Below, piece by piece: positions 9,077 through 17,015 of a stretch of 64,000 nt of DNA. A model generated the notes under the pieces. That model was not told the DNA's origin, ran no database searches, and was given only the letters and a program-made list of their open reading frames with translations. Position 1 is the first letter of the stretch, and the number at the start of each line of letters is the position of its first letter. A program made the position numbers and the translations under genes. Source of the DNA: Paenibacillus aurantius (GTDB lineage: Bacteria > Bacillota > Bacilli > Paenibacillales > NBRC-103111); assembly GCF_032268605.1 (NCBI RefSeq), contig NZ_CP130318.1:4035913-4099912 (forward strand), written 5' to 3'.

Positions 9077-9925
9077 TCAATCGCGGTATTCGCTTGGCGA
9101 GATGCCGTAATGCCGCTTAAACGCCCTTGAAAAAGCAAACAGCTCCGGGTATCCCGTAGAAAGAGCCACTTCGGTAACGGACAATTTCGTCGTTTTTAGC
9201 AGCTGCACCCCCATTTCCATACGCAGATGCCGCAAATATTGGGCGGGAGACAATCCGGTCCGTTCCTTGAAGGCTGTTGAAAAGTAAGAGCGTTGAATGC
9301 CGGCCATTTGGGCCAGCTGCTCCACAGATAAGGGTTCGGTAAAATGCTGTTCCATATATTCCATTGACCGGGAAACCCAATCATGGCGCGAGGAGGAGCA
9401 GGCCGGTTCAAAAGATTTGGTGGAGGTAAGCTTGTCCAGCAGCAGAAACAGCAGACTTTGGAGCATAAACGAATAGGCTTCGCTCTTAGAGATCTGGGCG
9501 AGCAGCTGTTTAAGTACCGCCCTGATCTCGGGCACGACAACGCCCTTCAAGTAAGTCTTGTTTCGTTTCAAGCCAAGAGCCTCTAGAATTTGAGGCACCT
9601 GGGGTCCATTTATAGCCAGCCAATTGAGCTGCAGGGCACGGTCGCCGGAGACGGAGCTGTATCTATAGGTTTTTTCGGGAAAAAGACAAAAGAGGTCCCC
9701 GCCCTCCAGTTCAACCTCCTCTTCCTCGCCTGGTTTCAGCTTCAACTTTCCTTCCAATATAAAATGAAGACTATAGCACTCAATCCTTTTCGGTCCGATC
9801 CGGTAATGGGGCTTCGCCTGGTTCCGGCCCGCTCTCACGATCCAACAGCCGCCTGCCTGCTGCAGGGAGGATGGCTCCATGAACCACATATTCGCATACT
9901 CAAACTGGTATTCCCGCATCCTCAT
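9077..9925 (-). CDS. AraC-family regulator with cupin-like sensor domain
   Basis: This cytoplasmic regulator of about 282 residues has an N-terminal AraC-binding/cupin half ('YSLHFILEGKLKLKPGEEEE'). The C-terminal AraC helix-turn-helix is 'QLAQMAGIQRSYFSTAFKER' with second helix 'VALSTGYPELFAFSRAFKRH'. ATG 9925 is used. A GTG at 9937 and an ATG at 9919 are also possible, since several purine-rich sites lie close together. It is 88 bases upstream of the membrane AraC gene in the same direction and divergent from the sulfatase at 10097. It may therefore control both sides of the locus (inference). Confidence 0.85.
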   Translation of the reverse strand: MRMREYQFEYANMWFMEPSSLQQAGGCWIVRAGRNQAKPHYRIGPKRIECYSLHFILEGKLKLKPGEEEEVELEGGDLFCLFPEKTYRYSSVSGDRALQLNWLAINGPQVPQILEALGLKRNKTYLKGVVVPEIRAVLKQLLAQISKSEAYSFMLQSLLFLLLDKLTSTKSFEPACSSSRHDWVSRSMEYMEQHFTEPLSVEQLAQMAGIQRSYFSTAFKERTGLSPAQYLRHLRMEMGVQLLKTTKLSVTEVALSTGYPELFAFSRAFKRHYGISPSEYRD

Positions 9926-10096
9926 CCGCCTTTCCACCCAACATTATGCCAAACCAACACTTCGTTATTCCCACCAGTTCCCTCAGTCTTTATCATTAGT
10001 TCTAAGGCACGCCGACGCGCGCTGGCAACCTGAATATATTTCTTCGCTTTCCAAGCTCGAATTCCTATCCATGAAGAAGCAAAGGAGTACATAAAG

Positions 10097-11458
10097 ATGA
10101 AGAAAAACGACAGGGAACAGCCAAATGTGATTGTCTTTTTTACAGACCAGCAGCGATGGGACACGACGGGCGTACATGGAAACCCGCTCGGCTTAACCCC
10201 AACCTTTGACCGGATGGCGCGGGAAGGAACGCATTTGTACCATACCTTTACTTGTCAGCCGGTTTGCGGCCCGGCCCGTTCCTGTCTTCAGACCGGGATG
10301 TACGCCACGACAACCGGCTGCTTTAAAAATGCCATTCCTCTGCCGAGAGAAAGACGAACACTGGCTCATTATTTTAAACAAGCCGGATACGCGACCGGAT
10401 ATATCGGAAAATGGCACCTTTCGGAGAAAGAACCCGTGCCTGCCGAAGACCGGGGCGGTTATGAGTATTGGCTGGCGGCCAATCTTCTCGAGTTTTCTTC
10501 GGACGCCTACAGCACCGTGTTATATGACAACGACGGCAAGGAAGTGAAGCTGCCCGGCTACCGGGTCGATGCCCAGACGGACGCGGCCATTCGTTATATC
10601 GATCGTAACCAAACCCATCCGTTCTTCCTGTTCCTGTCCTATTTGGAACCGCATCACCAGAACCATACGGACAACTACCCGGCTCCGGACGGCTATGAGG
10701 AGATGTACACCGACCGGTGGACCCCGCCGGATCTGAAAGCGCTGGGCGGCACCGCACCTCAGCACCTCGGCGGTTATTACGGAATGGTAAAGCGGCTGGA
10801 CGAAGCGCTCGGACGGCTGATGGATGCGCTGAAAAGCTTGGATTTGACCCGAAAAACTATCGTTTTGTTCACATCGGATCATGGATGCCACTTTAAAACA
10901 CGCAACGGGGAATACAAACGAAGTGCGCATGAGAGCTCGATCCGGATTCCTGCGGCGATTTATGGCCCGGGTTTTATGCAGGGAGGCCAGGTCCGGCAGC
11001 TGGTCAGCCTGCTGGACATCCCCCCCACGCTGCTTGACGCGGCCGGCATTCCCGTCCCTTCCGACATGCAGGGCCGTTCGGTTCTTCCTTTGGTAAGAAG
11101 AGAACCGGTCGAATGGCCGGAGGAGGTGCTGGTGCAGATCAGCGAATCCCAGGTGGGAAGAGCCATTCGAACCGGCCGCTGGAAATACGGTGTAACCGCT
11201 CCCGATCTCGACGGCTGGTCCGAATCGCATGCGGAGAGCTATGTGGAAGAACTGCTGTATGACTTACAGGCCGACCCTTATGAGTTAACCAATCTTGCCG
11301 GATGGGATTCCTACCGGAGCGTGGCCGATGAACTCCAGAGGAAGCTCATCTCCCGCATGGCCGAGGCCGGCGAGCCTGTACCTGAAATTGTCCCTGCACA
11401 GTCCAGGCCGGCTGGGAAACGGAGGGTTTCGATCGAAGAGCTGCGCCTAAAGCTGTGA
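10097..11458 (+). CDS. Sulfatase (type I, formylglycine-dependent)
   Basis: This 453-residue sulfatase starts at an ATG preceded by AAAGGAG. 'FFTDQQRWDT' provides the first metal ligands. The active-site motif is C-G-P-A-R at Cys57, the C-x-P-x-R form with Ala in place of Ser. 'FTSDHGCHF' is the distal metal site. No signal peptide is present. The gene is transcribed alone, divergently from the AraC regulator, and ends at a bidirectional hairpin shared with the IclR gene. It is a third, sequence-divergent sulfatase in the locus, which suggests a different linkage specificity. Confidence 0.9.
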   Translation: MKKNDREQPNVIVFFTDQQRWDTTGVHGNPLGLTPTFDRMAREGTHLYHTFTCQPVCGPARSCLQTGMYATTTGCFKNAIPLPRERRTLAHYFKQAGYATGYIGKWHLSEKEPVPAEDRGGYEYWLAANLLEFSSDAYSTVLYDNDGKEVKLPGYRVDAQTDAAIRYIDRNQTHPFFLFLSYLEPHHQNHTDNYPAPDGYEEMYTDRWTPPDLKALGGTAPQHLGGYYGMVKRLDEALGRLMDALKSLDLTRKTIVLFTSDHGCHFKTRNGEYKRSAHESSIRIPAAIYGPGFMQGGQVRQLVSLLDIPPTLLDAAGIPVPSDMQGRSVLPLVRREPVEWPEEVLVQISESQVGRAIRTGRWKYGVTAPDLDGWSESHAESYVEELLYDLQADPYELTNLAGWDSYRSVADELQRKLISRMAEAGEPVPEIVPAQSRPAGKRRVSIEELRLKL

Positions 11459-11477
11459 AGTGTGACAGCTCCCCTAT

Positions 11478-11535
11478 AAAAAAATCGCCCGACTCCGCTA
11501 ATTTTTCCGATTGGCGGCGCAGGCGATTTTTTTTT
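11478..11535. terminator. Bidirectional terminator, copy 1 of a repeated hairpin
   Basis: AAATCGCC and GGCGATTT arms enclose an inner CCGC/GCGG stem, with A-tracts and T-tracts on either side. It can end both the plus-strand sulfatase and the minus-strand IclR gene. Nearly the same 50-base sequence recurs at 48251-48303 after another sulfatase. Confidence 0.75.
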
Positions 11536-11573
11536 GACAAGAGTACCGGCGGGAAGTGGATTTCCATTCCAAC

Positions 11574-12380
11574 TTACGAGCGGGGCACTGGCGAAGAAGA
11601 CGGAACCGCGCCGAGCTTTCGGGAGATGACGGCGGCGGCCGCCATAACGTTTGCCGCGATCTCGGGAACCTTCTCGTCGGTATAACGGTGCATCGGACCG
11701 GAAATGCTGATCGCTCCGTTGATATGTCCATGCAGCCCGAAGATGGGAGCCGCAAGACAACGCGCGCCTTCCACAATCTCCTGATCATCCATGGCGAAGC
11801 CCCTTTTGCGGATTAAGGCAAGCTCCTCGCAGAGCCGCTCCGGGGTTGTAATGGTATTGTCCGTATAACGCTCTAGTCCATAGTCCCGGATTAACACATC
11901 GACTGCCGACTCGCTCATATGCGACGCAATCGCCTTGCCCATCGCCGTCGCATGGAACGGGGACCTGGAGCCGACGGAATCCGTCATTCGCAAAGCATGC
12001 ATGCTTTCGATAATTTCAAGATACAGAATCGCGCCTTCCGTCAAAACACCTAAATTGATCGTATCGCCATACAAGTCCGAGAGCTTCTTCATTTCGGGAA
12101 AGGCGGCCGTCCGAATATTGCTTTGCTCGAGCAAATTTTTGGTCAGAATCAGCTGTTTATAGCCCAGGCAATATTTGCCGTCCACATCGCTGCGGCTTAT
12201 AAATCCGCGATTTTCCAGCGTGAGAACAATGCGGTAAGTCGACGATTTCGGCTGCTGCAAAAGCTCGGTCAGTTCAATCAAGCTGAGTGAGCCTCTTTCA
12301 GAGAGCAGCTCCATCAAATCGAGCGCTTTATCAATCGATTGGATCGTATATCGTTCCTGCCTCTCGTCTGTTTCCTTCAT
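11574..12380 (-). CDS. IclR-family transcriptional regulator
   Basis: This 268-residue regulator has an N-terminal winged helix-turn-helix ('LIELTELLQQPKSSTYRIVL' at about 35-54). A C-terminal IclR effector domain follows, with the typical 'GSRSPFHATAMGKAIASHM' stretch and an 'RGFAMDDQE' motif. The start ATG at 12380 has GGAGGA upstream; the longer frame has no ribosome site. IclR proteins usually control catabolism of sugars or aromatic and acid intermediates. It lies directly downstream of the alcohol dehydrogenase gene, in the same direction, with 133 bases between them. It is therefore a candidate regulator of that gene or of the nearby sulfatase (inference). Confidence 0.9.
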   Translation of the reverse strand: MKETDERQERYTIQSIDKALDLMELLSERGSLSLIELTELLQQPKSSTYRIVLTLENRGFISRSDVDGKYCLGYKQLILTKNLLEQSNIRTAAFPEMKKLSDLYGDTINLGVLTEGAILYLEIIESMHALRMTDSVGSRSPFHATAMGKAIASHMSESAVDVLIRDYGLERYTDNTITTPERLCEELALIRKRGFAMDDQEIVEGARCLAAPIFGLHGHINGAISISGPMHRYTDEKVPEIAANVMAAAAVISRKLGAVPSSSPVPRS

Positions 12381-12513
12381 TATGCTAATCCTCCGTCGGT
12401 TTTGAGCCCAATATAACATCCTGGGTAAAGATCCGGCAAGCTGAAGCAGAGAATAATCGCCTAGTGCCGGCCGGGCAACCGGTCATGGAAGCGGTGTCGG
12501 TTTTCCCTGTGTG

Positions 12514-13692
12514 TTATTCCTTAGCGGGTCCGTCGCAGGCGGCTTTGTAGATGGCGTAAATGTCGTCCCGCCCCAGCGGCATCGGGCTTCGTGCAAGGAG
12601 CCGCGTCTGCTTGCAGGCGTCATCCGCAAGCCCTGCAAGATCTCGTTCCGCAATGTTCCAGGCCTCCAGCCTCTCCGGTAAACCGATGTCCTTAATCAGG
12701 TTGTGCAGCTGTGCGACGAATGGCTCCGGTGCTTCCGCGTCGGGCTGGAACACGGAGCCAGGGTCGAGCGCGTGCCGTAGATCGGTCATCCGTCCTCTGC
12801 AGGACGAAGCGATATGCCGCATCACATAAGGCAACAGCACCGCATTGGCTTCGCCATGCGGAAGGTGAAACTGTCCGCCGAGCGGATAAGCAAGCGCATG
12901 TACCCCCGCCACCCCCGCGTTGAAAAAAGCTAGTCCCGCCATAAAGCTGGCCTGACTCATCTCCTCCCGAGCCGGGAGGTACGCTCCGTCTTGAACCGCC
13001 CGCCGCAGGGACCGGCCGATCAGCCGCACGGCATGCAGAGCCAGCGCATCCGTCGCAGGTGTGGCGCTCACAGACAAATAGGCCTCGACCGCATGCGTCA
13101 GCGCGTCCATTCCCGTGGCGGCGGTTACCCGCGGTGGAACCGTCAAAGTGAGCTCCGGATCGACGATCGCCGCATCGGCCAGCAAATAATCGTGCACCAC
13201 GACGTCCTTTGTATGGTCAAGCGACAATACCGCAATGTTCGTCACCTCCGAGCCGGTACCGGACGTTGTCGGAATCAGTACCTTGGGAAGTCCCTTATGG
13301 GCGATTCGGCGGCTTGCCGACAAATTCAGATAGTCGGCCGCCTTGCCAACGTTTCCGGAGAGTACGGCAGCCAGCTTAGCCAGATCAAGGGCGCTGCCTC
13401 CCCCCAAGCCGACGACGAAATCGTACTTTCCGCTGCGCGTATGCTCGATCAAGCGCTCGCCAAGCTCCAGGGACGGCTCCGGCGTAACGTCCGCGAACAC
13501 GTCAACGCTGCATGCCGGCCCCTCCACTTGAGCGGCGATGCGTGATGCCGTCCCCAGCTTGACGAGAATCGGATCGGCGATCAGCAGAACGCGTTTGGCG
13601 CCGTGTTTGTTCACTTCATCACTTAACCGGCATACGGCTCCGCAGCCGATGTAACATAACGGCGCGAACGTTAGCTTGGAATGGGTTCCCAT
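12514..13692 (-). CDS. Iron-containing alcohol dehydrogenase
   Basis: This 392-residue group III dehydrogenase has the NAD-binding 'GLGGGSALDLAKL' near residue 95. A 'TTSGTGSEVTN' segment follows, with metal ligands in 'GMDALTHAVEAY' and 'HALAYPLGGQFHLPHGEANA'. It would reduce an aldehyde or oxidise an alcohol with NAD(P)H and Fe2+, in the cytoplasm. A deoxy-sugar aldehyde or lactaldehyde is possible given the polysaccharide context, but nothing in the sequence proves this. The ATG at 13692 follows GAGGAGGT and AAGGAAA. The gene has its own promoter region and is followed by IclR. Confidence 0.88.
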   Translation of the reverse strand: MGTHSKLTFAPLCYIGCGAVCRLSDEVNKHGAKRVLLIADPILVKLGTASRIAAQVEGPACSVDVFADVTPEPSLELGERLIEHTRSGKYDFVVGLGGGSALDLAKLAAVLSGNVGKAADYLNLSASRRIAHKGLPKVLIPTTSGTGSEVTNIAVLSLDHTKDVVVHDYLLADAAIVDPELTLTVPPRVTAATGMDALTHAVEAYLSVSATPATDALALHAVRLIGRSLRRAVQDGAYLPAREEMSQASFMAGLAFFNAGVAGVHALAYPLGGQFHLPHGEANAVLLPYVMRHIASSCRGRMTDLRHALDPGSVFQPDAEAPEPFVAQLHNLIKDIGLPERLEAWNIAERDLAGLADDACKQTRLLARSPMPLGRDDIYAIYKAACDGPAKE

Positions 13693-13904
13693 GATGGTTT
13701 CCTTACCTCCTCGGATTACCGTTTCACTTCTATGACGGCACCGGCGCCACCCCGGCCGACTTCTCCCCTTGTTCCGCCCGGACGCCTACCGCTGCGACCC
13801 ATTCGATCCCCGGGTGCGGATGATAAGAGAAGACGTGACTTTGGGGCACCTTTTTTTTGTGTTACGTAATGCGGCAGCCGGACCTTCTACCTTAAAACTG
13901 CATA

Positions 13905-13933
13905 TTGAACATTCGCCGATCGTTCGTTATAAT
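13905..13933 (+). promoter_or_regulatory. Sigma-A-type promoter with long leader ahead of the BNR gene
   Basis: TTGAAC (13905-13910), a 17-base spacer and TATAAT (13928-13933) form a near-consensus promoter. The BNR gene starts about 350 bases later. The 13693-14289 gap otherwise holds no convincing gene. On the minus strand near 14150-14230 there is a short GTATC...GATAC hairpin of unknown meaning. Confidence 0.55.
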
Positions 13934-14289
13934 GTTTCGCATAACGGCACATATGTTTCACATATTAACACGGATCGTGCTTTTGTCAATGATGCCGTTA
14001 CAAGAAACACCTTTCAGGAAACGAGACTTCTTTAGTCGAAAGGCGGTGACGAAGAATAAGCCTTTACGGAAGTCGATCCTTGCCTCTTCCTACAGCATGA
14101 ACTCCTCTTAGGAATCCGCATGTTCTCCCCCTCTCCAGTCTTACTTCCGGATTGTCGGTACCGCCGTATCTCTTTGCCCGATACCCTGGCTGATTCGTAA
14201 CTTTTTGACCTCGCGAGATCCATCCTTTTGCAAGAGTAGCTTGCCAAATTCCATTAACGGGAAGGATGAATGGATTGAACAGGAACCGA

Positions 14290-15948
14290 ATGGGGAGTTG
14301 CCGCTCCACCCGCCTGATCTGGTCGCTTTGCTTCGTGCTCGCGCTATCCGTTATAGCCGGTCCGGCCGCGAGCGCCGCTCCCGACACGCTGAGCATTTCG
14401 TACGGAGCCGAATTTGCAGTCGAGGACGGCGGAACGGCGACCCGGCATTTGCCCTTTTTGTCATACGTGAATAATAAAGCGATCGTCACCTTCAGCCAGC
14501 ATCCGGATTCCGTCCTGTACCCCACGACCGACGGCATGCGCATCTCGTCCGACGGAGGAGCGACATGGCCGACGTATAAGCAAAATACGGACTTTTACCT
14601 GACGAGCATTATCCGCCTTAACAACGGCGATCTGATGGGAACAAGCTATGTGACGCAGCGGGTCGACGCGCGCAACTCCACCATGTTCTACTGGATTTCC
14701 TCGGACAGCGGAACGACGTGGACGAAGCTTACCGGCAACGTGAATTTCCCGCAGGATCAGGCTGTCAATTCGGCGAACTGGGGAGGCTTCCTGTTTCATC
14801 GCAGCATCCTGGTCATGCCTGACGGGTCCCTGCAGGGCACGATGTACGGGAAGTACACCACCGACTCGAAATATCGAGTGCTTTGGGTCAAATCTACTGA
14901 CGGCGGGGCCAACTGGAGCGTCGTATCTACGGTTGCGTACAGCACGACCGTCGGTAACGAAGGCTTCTGCGAGCCGGTCGCCATTCGCGCCGCAGACAAC
15001 TCCCTCCTAGTCGTCATGAGAACCGGCGGGACATCCGGCGGCGTAAGCTATCCGCTCTACCAGACGCGTTCCACGAACGACGGCCTGACCTGGAGCACGC
15101 CGGTTCCGCTGCCGGGCGTCGACAGTGCCGATGCCTACAGCGTCGATCCGGACTTAACGATGATGACCAACGGTACGCTCGTCCTCAGCTTCGGCCGGCC
15201 GACAACCAAAATGCTGTTCTCGCTGGACGGCAGCGGACAAATGTGGGGAGCTGTGCAGACCGGTACGTTCGGCTCCACCGCGTCCAATTACACGGGTGTC
15301 CGCGAAGTGTCAGCGAATAAGCTCCTGCTCATAAGCGACAACTCCACACGGACCAAAATCATAGGAAAGTATATCGACGTCGTCCGCTCCGCGATCCCGA
15401 TGAACGGCTTCGAGAGCGATACGGCCGGCAGCGCGCCGATCGGCTTTACCGTTGTCGGCGGCAATGCGACCGTCGTCGGCAGTCCGGTATACGCCGGCTC
15501 GAAAGCGCTCCGCATCAACGACACGTCGAGCTCGGTTCTGACGAATGTCGTGAAGACCTCGACCGCCAAATCGTTCAAAACGTTCGAGGCGATGATCCGC
15601 CCCGTCTCCTCCACGAACGGCAATATCATCAGCTTGAATAGCGGAGCCAACGACAACGCCCATAGCGTGTTTCATGTCTGCATCACGGCGGACGGCAGCG
15701 TCAACTGGTATAACGGCAGTGCCTGGACGAATGTTGCCCCGGCGGGGTCTGTCACCTTAGGTGCTTGGAACAAAATCAAGATCGAAGCCGTCTCGACATC
15801 ACGGGCGAACCTGTATATCAACGACGTCTACAAAGGGCGTATGGGCAAATGGAACTCCTTTGCGACCATCGACCGCGTCCGCTTCATGAGCGGATCGACG
15901 ACGGGAACCGGGGACGATTACTACGTCGACAACCTGTATTGGGACTAA
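14290..15948 (+). CDS. Secreted BNR/sialidase-fold protein with C-terminal LamG-like domain
   Basis: This protein has about 552 residues. A signal peptide with an Arg-rich start and a hydrophobic core ('LIWSLCFVLALSVIAG') ends near 'AASA-AP'. The next 330 residues form a six-bladed sialidase-type propeller with four Asp boxes: SSDGGATW, SSDSGTTW, STDGGANW and STNDGLTW. The last 170 residues look like a concanavalin/LamG jelly-roll ('INDVYKGRMGKW'). It is probably an exported glycan hydrolase or binding protein; true sialidase activity is not established. ATG 14290 has AGGA five bases upstream. The ATG at 14266 is also in frame but its GGGAAGG touches the start codon. Confidence 0.82.
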   Translation: MGSCRSTRLIWSLCFVLALSVIAGPAASAAPDTLSISYGAEFAVEDGGTATRHLPFLSYVNNKAIVTFSQHPDSVLYPTTDGMRISSDGGATWPTYKQNTDFYLTSIIRLNNGDLMGTSYVTQRVDARNSTMFYWISSDSGTTWTKLTGNVNFPQDQAVNSANWGGFLFHRSILVMPDGSLQGTMYGKYTTDSKYRVLWVKSTDGGANWSVVSTVAYSTTVGNEGFCEPVAIRAADNSLLVVMRTGGTSGGVSYPLYQTRSTNDGLTWSTPVPLPGVDSADAYSVDPDLTMMTNGTLVLSFGRPTTKMLFSLDGSGQMWGAVQTGTFGSTASNYTGVREVSANKLLLISDNSTRTKIIGKYIDVVRSAIPMNGFESDTAGSAPIGFTVVGGNATVVGSPVYAGSKALRINDTSSSVLTNVVKTSTAKSFKTFEAMIRPVSSTNGNIISLNSGANDNAHSVFHVCITADGSVNWYNGSAWTNVAPAGSVTLGAWNKIKIEAVSTSRANLYINDVYKGRMGKWNSFATIDRVRFMSGSTTGTGDDYYVDNLYWD

Positions 15949-15965
15949 TCCCTCGCGTCCCCAAC

Positions 15966-16000
15966 GAACCGGCCGCCCGTCTTGCGGTCGGTTTTCTTTT
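15966..16000 (+). terminator. Terminator after BNR gene
   Basis: AACCGGCCGC and GCGGTCGGTT arms are followed by TTCTTTT, 18 bases after the stop codon. Confidence 0.75.
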
Positions 16001-16049
16001 GTGCAAGAGGTGAGTAGTAGAGGTGGTCAAAGCAGCGTTAGGTGTAATC

Positions 16050-17015
16050 TTAAAATCGGAAGGTATCATCCGTGATCGGAGTGACCTTGGCCACCGCGTA
16101 AGTCGAACCTTTCTGCGAGAAGAAATCATAGGTCGAGCCTTCGTTCCGGATCCCGTTCATAACGATCGGATTGACCTCCTCCTCCGGGAACATAACCTCG
16201 AAGCCGATATTCATCAGCGCTTTATTCGCATTGTAGCGGACATAGCTTTTGACATCGGGGGTTAGACCTGTCTCAGCATAAAGATCATGGGTGTATTTCA
16301 TCTCGTTGTGGTACAGATCCAGCAAAAACTCATACCCCCATACGGTCAATTTCTCCTTCTGCTCCTGTGTGAAAGGCTTGAAGCGCTGCTGTGCAAAATA
16401 CCCGATCGCCACTCCATGGATGGATTCGTCGCGTAAAATGAGAGAAATGACCTCCGCGCTGTTGCGGAGCACCCCTTGACCGCCCAAGTAGAGCGGGTAG
16501 AAGAAGCCCGAGTAGAACAGAAACGATTCCAGCATGACCGAAGCGAACATCGCCTTCCATAGCGAGACCGGGTCGTCTTCTTCAATCGCTAAATAGATGT
16601 CGCTGATTCGCTTGGCTTTGTACTGCAAGTACTCGTTGCGCTGGACCCAGTCGAACACCGTATCGATCTCGCCATTCGTGCACAAGGTAGTAAAAATGTA
16701 AGAGTACGATTTGGCATGGATCGCTTCGAACGAAGCGAACACGGTGTATAACGCTTTTTCTTGCAAATCGGGCGCATACCGCGCGATCTCGTTCATGCCG
16801 ATATTCGTCTGAATCGTATCAAGCAGCGTCAGACCGCCGAATACTTTCTTATACGTGTCCTGATGGGGAAAGTCCTTCCACTGCTTGATATCTTTACTGA
16901 CTGCCACTTCTTCGGGGAACCAGATTTGCTTCCATTGTTGGTCCCAGAATACTTTGGTGAGCTCCAGCGGATTGCGGTTCCAGTTAACCGCTTCGAACGG
17001 CTTTAGATCGAACAT
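16050..17015 (-). CDS. nrdF: Ribonucleotide reductase class Ib, small subunit NrdF
   Basis: This 321-residue radical-generating subunit has its dimetal ligands and tyrosine at D66, E97, H100 and Y104 (in 'FEAIHAKSYSYIF'), then E163 and E197/H200 ('RDESIHG'). These lie one residue before their E. coli NrdF counterparts. It houses the Mn/Fe-tyrosyl cofactor that activates NrdE to make deoxyribonucleotides. The ATG at 17015 is preceded by GGAGGAG and lies 13 bases inside the nrdE gene, so the two are translationally coupled. It is the last gene of nrdHIEF. Confidence 0.93.
   Translation of the reverse strand: MFDLKPFEAVNWNRNPLELTKVFWDQQWKQIWFPEEVAVSKDIKQWKDFPHQDTYKKVFGGLTLLDTIQTNIGMNEIARYAPDLQEKALYTVFASFEAIHAKSYSYIFTTLCTNGEIDTVFDWVQRNEYLQYKAKRISDIYLAIEEDDPVSLWKAMFASVMLESFLFYSGFFYPLYLGGQGVLRNSAEVISLILRDESIHGVAIGYFAQQRFKPFTQEQKEKLTVWGYEFLLDLYHNEMKYTHDLYAETGLTPDVKSYVRYNANKALMNIGFEVMFPEEEVNPIVMNGIRNEGSTYDFFSQKGSTYAVAKVTPITDDTFRF

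Noticed and set aside
14032-14247. Minus-strand frame with a GGGGGAG site encoding a Ser/Arg-rich peptide
   Set aside because: Low-complexity composition, no family resemblance, and it lies antisense in the leader of the BNR gene.
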